Positions 16,971 through 25,650 of a stretch of 64,000 nt of DNA are shown piece after piece. The notes below the pieces were generated by a model. That model saw only the letters and a list, made by a program, of their open reading frames with translations. It did not search any database and was not told the origin of the DNA. This DNA is from Actinomadura syzygii (GTDB lineage: Bacteria > Actinomycetota > Actinomycetes > Streptosporangiales > Streptosporangiaceae): the NCBI RefSeq assembly GCF_008085905.1, contig NZ_VSFF01000003.1:372001-436000 (forward strand), read 5' to 3'. Position numbers and translations under genes: made by a program. Every line of letters starts with the position of its first letter. The first letter of the stretch is position 1.

Positions 16971-18223
16971 AGCTGACTGTCATCGGGGGTGGGTCCACCT
17001 ACACCCCGGAACTCGTCGACGGGCTCGCGCGGGCCCACAGCGCGCTGCCGGTGTCCGAGCTGGTCCTGCAGGACCCGGACGCCGAGCGGCTGGACCTCGT
17101 CGGCGGCCTCGCCGCGCGGATGCTGTCCCGCGCCGGGCATCCCGCCACCGTGACGACGACCGCCGACCTCGACAAGGCGGTCGCCGACGCGACCGTCGTC
17201 CTGCTGCAGCTGCGCGTCGGCGGCCAGGCCGCCCGGCACCTCGACGAGACGATCCCGCTCGAGTGCGGCTGCGTCGGGCAGGAGACGACCGGCGCGGGCG
17301 GGCTCGCGAAGGCGCTGCGCACCGTCCCCGTCGTGCTGGACATCGCCGCCCGCGTCGCCGACCTCGCACCCAACGCGTGGATCGTCGACTTCACCAACCC
17401 GGTCGGCATCGTCACCTGCGCGCTGCTGGACGCCGGGCACCGCGCCGTCGGCCTGTGCAACGTCGCGATCGGGGTGCAGCGGCGCGCCGCCGCGCTGCTG
17501 GACGTCCCGCCCGACCGGATCAGCCTCGGCCACGCCGGGCTGAACCACCTCACCTGGGTGCGGTCGGTGCTGCTGGACGGCCAGGAGGTGCTCCCCCGCC
17601 TGCTCGACGAGCACCCGGACGAGCTGGCCAAGGCGTCCGGGCTCCCGGCGTCGTTCGTCCGGCGGCTCGGCGCCGTCCCGTCGTACTACCTGCGGTACTT
17701 CTACCAGCACGACCAGGTCGTCGAGGAGCTGCGCGGAGCCGAGACCCGGGCGGAGCAGGTCGCGGCGCTCGAACGCGACCTCCTCGACCTCTACGCAGAC
17801 CCGACGCTGGACACCAAGCCCGCCCGGCTGGAGGAGCGCGGCGGCGCGTTCTACTCCGAGGCCGCCGTGCAGCTCGTCGCGTCCCTGCTGACCGGGCGCG
17901 GCGACGCGCAGGTCGTGAACGTCCGCAACCACGGGACGCTGCCGTTCCTGGACGACCGCGCCGTCATCGAGGTCCCCTCGCGGATCACCTCGGCGGGGGC
18001 GGTGCCGCTGCCCGTCCCGGCGTTCGAGCCGCTGTTCGCCGGGCTGGTCGCGCACGTGTCCGCCTACGAGGAGCTCGCCCTCGACGCCGCGCTGCGCGGC
18101 GGCGTGGACCGCGTCGCGACCGCGCTGCTCGCCCACCCCCTCGTCGGGCAGGCCGACATCGCCGACCGGCTCGCCCGCGACCTGGTGGCCGCCAACCGCG
18201 CCCACCTCCCCTGGGCCGCGTGA
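16967..18223 (+). CDS. Glycoside hydrolase family 4 (6-phospho-beta-glucosidase-like)
   Basis: A 418-aa family GH4 enzyme, which cleaves glycosides by an NAD- and Mn-dependent redox-elimination mechanism. The N-terminal Rossmann motif VIGGGSTYTPEL, DFTNPVGIVT, and the metal-site Cys and His in GLCNVAIG and AGLNHLTW are all present. The start is a TTG at 16967 inside the upstream stop (TTGA overlap); the protein begins at once with the Rossmann strand, so no other start fits. Known members act on phosphorylated or free beta-glucosides and related sugars. No PTS gene is present here, so an unphosphorylated substrate or one phosphorylated by the next gene product is possible. Confidence 0.9.
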   Translation: MKLTVIGGGSTYTPELVDGLARAHSALPVSELVLQDPDAERLDLVGGLAARMLSRAGHPATVTTTADLDKAVADATVVLLQLRVGGQAARHLDETIPLECGCVGQETTGAGGLAKALRTVPVVLDIAARVADLAPNAWIVDFTNPVGIVTCALLDAGHRAVGLCNVAIGVQRRAAALLDVPPDRISLGHAGLNHLTWVRSVLLDGQEVLPRLLDEHPDELAKASGLPASFVRRLGAVPSYYLRYFYQHDQVVEELRGAETRAEQVAALERDLLDLYADPTLDTKPARLEERGGAFYSEAAVQLVASLLTGRGDAQVVNVRNHGTLPFLDDRAVIEVPSRITSAGAVPLPVPAFEPLFAGLVAHVSAYEELALDAALRGGVDRVATALLAHPLVGQADIADRLARDLVAANRAHLPWAA

Positions 18224-19230
18224 TGGCCGCTCCCGGGAACGTCCCCGCGCCGGAGGGCGGCGTGCTGGTCGCCGTCGACGGCGGCAACAGCAAGATCGAC
18301 GCGGCCGTCGTCGGGACCGGCGGCGAACTGCTCGCCACGGTGCGCGGCGACGGGTTCCGGCCGCACGCGGTGGGGCTGGACGCCGCCGTCGACTCCCTCA
18401 CCGCCGTGATCGCCGAAGCGCTGCGCGGCGCGGGCGCCGCGCCCGGACCGGTCGCCCACCTCGCCGTCTACACCGCCAACGTGGACCTTCCCGGCGAGGA
18501 GGAGCGGCTGGAGAAGGTCCTGCTCGACCGGGGCACGGCGGCGAGCGTCACCGCCGGGAACGACACGTTCGCGCTGCTGCGCAGCGCCGTCACCGCGGGG
18601 TGGGGCGTCGCCGTCGTGTGCGGCGCGGGCATCAACTGCGCGGGCGTCGGCCCGGACGGGCGGACCGCGCGGTTCCCCTCCCTCGGCCCGCACACCGGCG
18701 ACTGGGGCGGCGGCTCCTCGCTCGGCCGCTCGGCGCTGTGGCACGGCATCCGCGGCGAGGACGGCCGGGGCCCGGAGACGGCGCTGTCCGCCGCGGTCGC
18801 CGCCCACTTCGGCGTCGCCCGCGCCCTGGACGTCGGCCTCGGCATCCACCACGGCGAGTTCGCCAAGGGCGACCTCACCGCGCTCTCGCCCGTCCTGCTG
18901 GACGTCGCGGAGGCGGGCGACGAGGTGGCCCGCGAGGTCGTGTCCCGGCTGGCGGAGGAGGTCGCGCTGCTCGGCTCGGTGGCACTGCGCCGCCTCGACC
19001 TGCTGGACTCGCCCGCCGACGTCGTCCTCGGCGGCGGCGTGCTCGCCGCCCGGCGCCCGCTGCTCATGGACGCCGTCGCCGAACGCTACGCCGCGCTCGC
19101 CCCGCGCGCGCGGCTCCTCGTCCCCGAGGACCCGCCGCTGCTCGGCGCCGCGCTCCTCGGGCTCGACCACCTCGGCGTACCGGCCGCCGCCCACGACACG
19201 CTGCGCGCCGCGTTCCGCCGCCCCCGCTGA
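18223..19230 (+). CDS. BadF/BadG/BcrA/BcrD ATPase family sugar kinase (N-acetylglucosamine kinase-like)
   Basis: A 335-aa actin-like kinase. The phosphate-1 loop is VAVDGGNSKIDAAV (about residues 15-28), with further motifs VVCGAGINCAGV, GDWGGGSSLGRSA and the C-terminal VLGGGVL. The family includes mammalian-type N-acetylglucosamine kinase. It overlaps the GH4 stop by one base (TGATG), and is the last gene of the operon. It presumably phosphorylates the monosaccharide freed from the imported glycoside; whether that is GlcNAc or glucose is unknown. Confidence 0.85.
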   Translation: MAAPGNVPAPEGGVLVAVDGGNSKIDAAVVGTGGELLATVRGDGFRPHAVGLDAAVDSLTAVIAEALRGAGAAPGPVAHLAVYTANVDLPGEEERLEKVLLDRGTAASVTAGNDTFALLRSAVTAGWGVAVVCGAGINCAGVGPDGRTARFPSLGPHTGDWGGGSSLGRSALWHGIRGEDGRGPETALSAAVAAHFGVARALDVGLGIHHGEFAKGDLTALSPVLLDVAEAGDEVAREVVSRLAEEVALLGSVALRRLDLLDSPADVVLGGGVLAARRPLLMDAVAERYAALAPRARLLVPEDPPLLGAALLGLDHLGVPAAAHDTLRAAFRRPR

Positions 19231-19334
19231 TCGCTCCCCCCGGCGGGTGGTTGGATGGATCATGGGGCCGCCGGCCAGCGGCCTTGACGTTGTAAGGTCG
19301 CGCTGGTCCGGGCCGGGCCGGGAGGGAGCGGGCC

Positions 19335-20243
19335 GTGGAGATCGGGTTCGGCGTTCCGACGACGGGCGCCTGGGCGACCCCGGAGGCGCAGGCGCTCGTC
19401 GCGCGGCGCGCCGAGGAGCTCGGCTACCACTCGGTGTGGACGCTGCAGCGCGTCCTGAACCCGGCGGGGTCGGCCGACGCGACGTACCGCAGCGTCACCG
19501 ACCCGTTCATCACGCTCGCCTACCTCGCCGCGCACACCTCGCGCGTGCGGCTCGGCGTCGCCGTGGTCAACCTGCCGTTCTACGCGCCGCCGATCCTCGC
19601 CAAGCAGGCCGCCTCCCTCGACCGCGTCAGCGGCGGGCGGCTCGACCTCGGGCTCGGCCTCGGCTGGATGCGCGAGGAGTTCGCGGCGGTCGGCGCGCCG
19701 ATGGAGCGGCGCGGGGCCCGCGCCGAGGAGTTCCTCGCCGTGCTGCGCGCGCTCTGGAGCGGCGGGCCCGCCGAGTTCCACGGCGAGTTCTACGACGTCC
19801 CGCCGGTCGTCATGGAGCCGCGCCCGGTGCGGTCGCCGGGGCCGCCGGTGCTGCTCGGCGGCGGCGCGGAGGCCGCGCTGCGCCGCGCCGGGCGGCTCGC
19901 GGACGGCTGGGTCAGCTCCAGCCGCGCCGACCTCGGCGCCCTCGGACGGTCGATCGGGATCGTCCGGGACGCGGCCGAGCGGGCCGGGCGCGACCCGTCC
20001 GCGCTCCGGTTCGTGTGCCGGGGCGCCGTGCGGGTCAGGCCCGGCGGGGCGGCGGGCCGAAAGCCGCTCACCGGGTCGTTCGACGAGATCCGCGCCGACC
20101 TGCGCGACCTCGCGGGCCAGGGGGTCACCGAGGTGTTCGCCGACCTGAACTTCGACCCCGAGATCACCGGGCCGGACGCCGACCCGCGCGCCTCGCTGGA
20201 CCGCGCCATGCAGGCCCTGGACGCCCTCGTCCCCGGCCGCTGA
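19335..20243 (+). CDS. LLM-class (luciferase-like) F420-dependent oxidoreductase
   Basis: A 302-aa TIM-barrel oxidoreductase of the luciferase-like family. MEIGFGVPTTGAWATPE at the start, SGGRLDLGLGLGWMREEF in the centre, and GSFDEIRADLRDLAGQGV near the end match actinobacterial F420-dependent members. The actual substrate is unknown. It starts at GTG 19335 after GGAGGGAGC. TTGACG at 19284-19289 and TAAGGT at 19293-19298 lie upstream but are not properly spaced as one promoter. It stands alone, convergent with the Lrp gene 18 bases away. Confidence 0.87.
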   Translation: MEIGFGVPTTGAWATPEAQALVARRAEELGYHSVWTLQRVLNPAGSADATYRSVTDPFITLAYLAAHTSRVRLGVAVVNLPFYAPPILAKQAASLDRVSGGRLDLGLGLGWMREEFAAVGAPMERRGARAEEFLAVLRALWSGGPAEFHGEFYDVPPVVMEPRPVRSPGPPVLLGGGAEAALRRAGRLADGWVSSSRADLGALGRSIGIVRDAAERAGRDPSALRFVCRGAVRVRPGGAAGRKPLTGSFDEIRADLRDLAGQGVTEVFADLNFDPEITGPDADPRASLDRAMQALDALVPGR

Positions 20244-20261
20244 GCCGGACCGGAAGGCGGG

Positions 20262-20702
20262 TCACAGGGGCGGGCGGCGGGCCTCCCACGGCGTGCTCAG
20301 CACGACGGTCGTCCGCGTCGCGACGTTCGCGGCGGCGCGGATCTTCTGCAGCAGGTCCTCCAGCTCGTTCGGGGACGCGACCCGCACCTTGAGGATGTAG
20401 CTCTCGTCCCCGGCGACCGAGTGGCACGCCTCGATCGCCTGGAGATGGGCGAGCCGCTCCGGCGCGTCGTCCGGCGCGGCCGGGTCGATCGGCTTGATCG
20501 AGATGAACGCGGTCAGCGGCAGCCCGATCTCCCGGCTGTCGAGCTGGGCGGCGAACCCGGTGATGACCCCGCGCTTCTGCAGCCGCCGCACGCGCTGGTG
20601 CACGGCCGACACCGACAGGCCGGTCTCCTTGGCCAGGTCGGTGAAACTCATCCGCCCGTCGTCGGCGAGCAGCGCCAGGATCTGACGATCGATCTCCTCC
20701 AC
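20262..20702 (-). CDS. Lrp/AsnC family transcriptional regulator
   Basis: A 146-aa regulator. An N-terminal helix-turn-helix (residues about 4-55, MSFTDLAKETGLSVSAVHQRVRRLQ) is followed by the RAM amino-acid-binding domain (about 65-140, with ACHSVAGDESYILKV). Members sense amino acids and form octamers or similar. No target gene is evident nearby; the lysine genes are 12 kb away. GTG 20702 has TAGATT (20709-20714) six bases upstream and no ribosome site, so the transcript is probably leaderless. Confidence 0.9.
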   Translation of the reverse strand: MEEIDRQILALLADDGRMSFTDLAKETGLSVSAVHQRVRRLQKRGVITGFAAQLDSREIGLPLTAFISIKPIDPAAPDDAPERLAHLQAIEACHSVAGDESYILKVRVASPNELEDLLQKIRAAANVATRTTVVLSTPWEARRPPL

Positions 20703-20708
20703 GCGGGA

Positions 20709-20714
20709 AATCTA
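20709..20714 (-). promoter_or_regulatory. -10 element of leaderless lrp-type gene
   Basis: TAGATT on the minus strand ends six bases before the GTG start, with no Shine-Dalgarno sequence in the gap. No clear -35 is seen. Confidence 0.4.
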
Positions 20715-20800
20715 GCGCGACTGGACCCCGATCAGATCACCGATCGGCTCATTCCGCGCGATCCACCGCGATATCGGCCCCGTCACCGGCCCCTGGACGA

Positions 20801-21823
20801 TCAGCGGCGCTGGCTCCGCAGCGGGCCGCAGCTGCCCCGCACGACCAGTTCGGTCGGCAGCAGCACCGGCCCTCCCCGGCCGCGCCGGGCGGGCTCGCGC
20901 AGCAGCAACTCGCAGGCCCGGTAGCCGACGTCGTGGCCGGGACGCGCGACGGCGGTGAGCGGCGGGTCGCACAGCTCGGCCCACGCCACGTCGTCGACCA
21001 TCGCGATCGAGACGTCCGCGGGGACGCGCAGGTCCAGCTCGCGGGCCACGAGGACGGCGGCCTCGCCGAGGATGTGCCCGGCGGCCAGCACGGCGGTGAC
21101 GTCGGCGCGGCGCTGCAGCAGCCCGGCGGCGGCCGCGTAGGCGGCGTCGCGGGCCGGGCGCGCGGCGACGACGAGGTCCTCCTCGACCGGGACGCCGAGC
21201 CGCCCGAGCGTGCCGCGGAACGCCCGCTCCCGCACCCGGGACGGCCCGCCCGGCGTGGCGCCGAGGAACCCGATGCGGCGGTGCCCGAGCCCCGCCAGGT
21301 ACTCGGTGAGGGACCGGACGCCGCCCGCGTCGTCGGCGAGGACGGACGGCACGTCCGGCATCCCCGGCAGGGTGCGGCCCGCGAACACGACGCTGGAGCA
21401 CACCCGCGCGGCGCCGCGCCAGTCGGCCTCGTCCCCGGCGGGCAGGGCGATGATCCCGTCCACCCGCTGCTCGACGAGCCGCTCGACGATCTCGGCCTCG
21501 CGGGCCGGGTCGCCGCCCGCCGCGTCCACGATCACGTGCTCGCCGAGGGTGCGGGCGCAGGCGAGCACCCCGGCGACGAGCTCGGCGCAGAACGGGTCGG
21601 TGACGTCCGGGACGATCAGCCCGATGCCGCCGCTGCGGCGCAGCTTGAGGCCGCGGCCGAGGGCGCTCGGCCGGTAGTCCAGCGCGCGGGCGGCGGCGAG
21701 CACCCGCTCGCGGGTGGGGGCGCTGACCGAGCCCGCCCCGGAGAAGACCCGCGACACCGTGGCGATGCCGACGCCCGCCGAGGCCGCCACGTCCTTGACC
21801 GTGGCCGGTCTCCGGTCCGCCAT
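20801..21823 (-). CDS. LacI family transcriptional regulator
   Basis: A 340-aa LacI-type repressor. The N-terminal helix-turn-helix reads TVKDVAASAGVGIATVSRVFSG, followed by the hinge helix and a periplasmic-binding-protein-like sensor domain. ATG 21823 is chosen; a GTG nine bases upstream is also possible and would add three residues. It is divergent from the orphan sugar ATPase. The two identical TGGAAACGTTTCCA sites in the shared spacer fit the family operator, so it should control both genes. Its effector is unknown, presumably a sugar. Confidence 0.93.
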   Translation of the reverse strand: MADRRPATVKDVAASAGVGIATVSRVFSGAGSVSAPTRERVLAAARALDYRPSALGRGLKLRRSGGIGLIVPDVTDPFCAELVAGVLACARTLGEHVIVDAAGGDPAREAEIVERLVEQRVDGIIALPAGDEADWRGAARVCSSVVFAGRTLPGMPDVPSVLADDAGGVRSLTEYLAGLGHRRIGFLGATPGGPSRVRERAFRGTLGRLGVPVEEDLVVAARPARDAAYAAAAGLLQRRADVTAVLAAGHILGEAAVLVARELDLRVPADVSIAMVDDVAWAELCDPPLTAVARPGHDVGYRACELLLREPARRGRGGPVLLPTELVVRGSCGPLRSQRR

Positions 21824-21877
21824 CCGTTCCACCCCATTCGCCCGGTTCCGATCAGCTTCTCACGATCTCGACTCCCC

Positions 21878-21891
21878 TGGAAACGTTTCCA
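21878..21891. promoter_or_regulatory. LacI-type operator 1
   Basis: TGGAAACGTTTCCA is a perfect 14-base palindrome of the LacI/GalR class with the central CG dyad. It lies about 55 bases before the LacI-type gene start and would block its promoter. Confidence 0.8.
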
Positions 21892-21920
21892 TGAGGTTTA
21901 CTCCAGTTTGTACCGCAAAA

Positions 21921-21937
21921 CCCCTGCTCGGCAGGGG
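21921..21937. other. Short hairpin between the two operators
   Basis: CCCCTGC-TCG-GCAGGGG forms a perfect seven-pair stem with a three-base loop. It lies between the two operators in the probable leader or promoter of the ATPase gene; its role is unknown. Confidence 0.5.
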
Positions 21938-21941
21938 GCTA

Positions 21942-21955
21942 TGGAAACGTTTCCA
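21942..21955. promoter_or_regulatory. LacI-type operator 2
   Basis: A second exact copy of TGGAAACGTTTCCA, 64 bases from the first and ending 14 bases before the ATPase start. Two copies on either side of the promoters would allow DNA looping by a tetramer or binding of two dimers. Confidence 0.8.
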
Positions 21956-21969
21956 CCGAGGGGTCCCGA

Positions 21970-23163
<1,194 letters not shown>

Positions 23164-23164
23164 C

Positions 23165-23299
23165 CCAGGGGGGCGACCCCCTGGAACCCCCGTTGCTCGC
23201 GAGTGGCCGTTTCCCGAATCGCGTTCGCTCTCGGGAAACGGCCCCTCGCTCGGCGGGTCGGGCGACCTCCGGCCTTGGCGGCCTACGGCCGCCCGACCC
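23165..23299. terminator. Three successive hairpins between convergent sugar-transport genes
   Basis: Between the ATPase stop (23163) and the convergent permease stop (23320) stand three perfect inverted repeats. They are CCAGGGGG/CCCCCTGG (23165-23172 and 23177-23184, loop GCGA), GGCCGTTTCCCGA/TCGGGAAACGGCC (23205-23217 and 23231-23243) and GGGTCGGGCG/CGCCCGACCC (23255-23264 and 23290-23299). The arrangement fits a bidirectional terminator and may be a dispersed intergenic repeat element. Confidence 0.65.
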
Positions 23300-23319
23300 G
23301 TGACGCCGGTTTGGGTTTC

Positions 23320-24264
23320 TTACTTCACGGAGCCTGCTAGGACGCCTTCTACGAAGTAGCGCTGGAAGGCGAAGAAGACGGCCAGGGGGACGATCAGGGA
23401 CAGGAACGCGCCCGGGGCCAGGATGTCGATGTTGCCGGTGAACTGGCGCATCTGCGACTGGAGCCACTTGGTCATCGGCTGGGACTCGGTGTCGGCGAAC
23501 ACCAGCGCGACGAGCAGGTCGTTCCACACCCAGAGGAACTGGAAGATGCCCAGCGAGGCGATCGCCGGGCCGCCCAGCGGGAAGATCACCCGGCGGAAGA
23601 TCGTCCACTCGGAGCCGCCGTCCATCCGCGCCGCTTCGAGCAGGTCGCGCGGGATCGCGGCGAAGAAGTTGCGCAGCAGGAAGATCGCGAACGGCAGGCC
23701 GAACGCGACGTGGAACAGCACCACGCCGGTGATCGACCCGAACATGTGGAAGCCGCCGAACTCGACGTGCCCGTACAGCTTGGCGACCGGGATCAGCGCC
23801 ACCTGGACGGGCACCACCAGCAGCGCGACCACGGCGAGGAACAGCCAGTCCCGGCCGGGGAACTCCATCCACGCGAACGCGTAGGCGGCGAGCGAGGCGA
23901 TCACCACGACCAGCACCGTCGCGGGGACGGTGATCAGCACGGTGTTCCAGAACGAGTCGACGAAGTCGCCCTTGTCGAGCAGGGCGGAGTACGAGCCGGC
24001 GGTGAGCTGGGCGGGCTCGGTGAAGACCGTCCACCAGCCGCTGGCGTTGTTGTCGGCGTTGGAGCGCAGCGACGCGACCAGCAGGCCGAGGGTCGGCACC
24101 AACCAGAACAGCGCGACCAGGACCAGCAGCGTCTGCGCGGCGCCGCCGCCCAGCCGTCCGACGAGGCGGGCGGCCAGGTTGCGGCGGGGCGCGCCCGCCG
24201 CCCCGTCGCGGGCCGTCGCCGGTGTCGGTGCCGGTGTCGGGGCGGCCTCTTCCGCGGTGCTCAT
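23320..24264 (-). CDS. Sugar ABC transporter permease (AglG/MalG type)
   Basis: A 314-aa permease with an N-terminal Pro/Ala/Thr-rich cytoplasmic tail (about 1-35), six predicted helices, and the EAA loop near residues 201-228 (LLEAARMDGGSEWTIF). The C-terminus reads FQRYFVEGVLAGSVK, typical of the MalG group. The ATG at 24264 overlaps the upstream permease stop (ATGA). It is the last gene of the minus-strand operon ATPase, binding protein, permease, permease. Confidence 0.93.
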   Translation of the reverse strand: MSTAEEAAPTPAPTPATARDGAAGAPRRNLAARLVGRLGGGAAQTLLVLVALFWLVPTLGLLVASLRSNADNNASGWWTVFTEPAQLTAGSYSALLDKGDFVDSFWNTVLITVPATVLVVVIASLAAYAFAWMEFPGRDWLFLAVVALLVVPVQVALIPVAKLYGHVEFGGFHMFGSITGVVLFHVAFGLPFAIFLLRNFFAAIPRDLLEAARMDGGSEWTIFRRVIFPLGGPAIASLGIFQFLWVWNDLLVALVFADTESQPMTKWLQSQMRQFTGNIDILAPGAFLSLIVPLAVFFAFQRYFVEGVLAGSVK

Positions 24265-25640
24265 GAGCGCTCCTGCCGGATTCGCCGGACGTTGAACAGC
24301 ATGGCGGGCAGCACCAGGACGAACAGCAGCACCGCGATCGCGCTGCCCGCGCCCTGGTCGTCGCCGCCGCCGAACGACTCGGTCCACATCTGGAGGGCGA
24401 GGACGCTGGCGTCCGGGTCGCCGCCGCCGATGATGTAGACGAGGTCGAACACCTTCAGCACGTTGATGACGAGCGTCACCAGCACCACGACGAGGACGGG
24501 CGCGAGCAGCGGGATCGTCACCCGCCGGAACACCTGCCACTCGGTGGCGCCGTCCACCCGGGCCGCCTCCAGCGCGTCCCGGGGGATGGCGGCGAGCCCC
24601 GCGGCGATCAGCACCATCGCGAACCCGGCCCACACCCACAGGTACGACCCGATGATCGCGGGCGTGATCAGCGTCCCGCCCAGCCACTCCGCGCCGTTGT
24701 AGGCGGCGGTGAAGTTCCCGGCGGGCAGCCGGATCGTGTAGCTGCCGTCCGGGACCTTCTTCATCGTGAACGTGCCGTCGGCCCCGGTGGTGGCCTTCGC
24801 GACGACCTTGCCGTCCTTGACCGCCTCGACCTTGATGCCGGGCAGGCCGGACTCGCCCGCGTTCGGGGCGTTCGGCTGGCCGCCGCCGCCCTTGGTGAAG
24901 TCGAACCAGACCGTCCCGGTGAGCCGGCCCGGCTGCGAGGCCGGCGCCCGCGCGGCGGGCTTCGCGTCCTTCGGCAGGTACTCCGGCTTGACCTTCAGCA
25001 GCGGGACGAGCGCGCTCTGCCCCGCCGCGACCTGGTTCACCGTGACCACGCCGCCGCCCTCCGCGCGGACGGGCTGGTTCCCGCCGTTGCGCGGCCCGGC
25101 GCCCGGATAGGTCGTGCCCTGCGCGAACGTGTCGTGGATCGCGACCAGTGCGGCGTTGGCGACGCCCTTGTCCGGGTCCTGCTGGTACACCAGCCGGAAG
25201 ATCACGCCGGACGCGAGGAACGAGATCGCCATCGGCATGAACACGACGAGCTTGAACACCGTCCCCCACCGGATCCGCTCGGTGAGGACGGCGAACACCA
25301 GCCCGACGATCGTCACCACGGTCGGCGCGACCACCACCCAGATGGCGGTGTTGCGCACGGCGACGAGGTTGTCGTGCCCCTTGAAGACCCCGGTGTAGTT
25401 GTCGACGCCGACGAACCCGTCGCCGGAGGCGTCGAAGAAGCTGCGGATCACCGAGTAGACGATCGGGTAGACCACCAGGAAGCCGAGCAGCAGCAGCGCG
25501 GGCAGCAGGAACGTCATCGCCAGCCAGGACGGCGGGTTCAGCCGCTCCCGGGCCGTGCGGCCGCGCGGGGCGGGGGCGGCGCCGCCCGCGACCGCCGGCG
25601 GCGCCTGCTCTTTCGGAGCCTCCTCGTTCGGAGCCTTCAT
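24261..25640 (-). CDS. Sugar ABC transporter permease (AglF/MalF type) with extracellular insertion domain
   Basis: A 459-aa permease, about 150 residues longer than usual. Helices before residue 153 and after about 323 make a normal permease, with the EAA loop at about 353-380 (DALEAARVDGATEWQVF). Between them, residues about 155-320 form an insertion. Its second half (about 238-310: GLPGIKVEAVKDGKVV, TGADGTFTMKKVPDGSYTI) reads as a transthyretin/CNA-B-like or carboxypeptidase-regulatory-like beta-sandwich. By position it lies outside the membrane, so it may contact the binding protein or the cell wall. It starts 10 bases after the binding-protein stop. Confidence 0.88.
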   Translation of the reverse strand: MKAPNEEAPKEQAPPAVAGGAAPAPRGRTARERLNPPSWLAMTFLLPALLLLGFLVVYPIVYSVIRSFFDASGDGFVGVDNYTGVFKGHDNLVAVRNTAIWVVVAPTVVTIVGLVFAVLTERIRWGTVFKLVVFMPMAISFLASGVIFRLVYQQDPDKGVANAALVAIHDTFAQGTTYPGAGPRNGGNQPVRAEGGGVVTVNQVAAGQSALVPLLKVKPEYLPKDAKPAARAPASQPGRLTGTVWFDFTKGGGGQPNAPNAGESGLPGIKVEAVKDGKVVAKATTGADGTFTMKKVPDGSYTIRLPAGNFTAAYNGAEWLGGTLITPAIIGSYLWVWAGFAMVLIAAGLAAIPRDALEAARVDGATEWQVFRRVTIPLLAPVLVVVLVTLVINVLKVFDLVYIIGGGDPDASVLALQMWTESFGGGDDQGAGSAIAVLLFVLVLPAMLFNVRRIRQERS

Positions 25641-25650
25641 GCGGGGTCTC

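Noticed and set aside
24261..25640. Frameshift or gene fusion as the cause of the long permease
   Set aside because: The frame is continuous with consistent third-position GC, and the helices before and after the insertion together make one complete permease.
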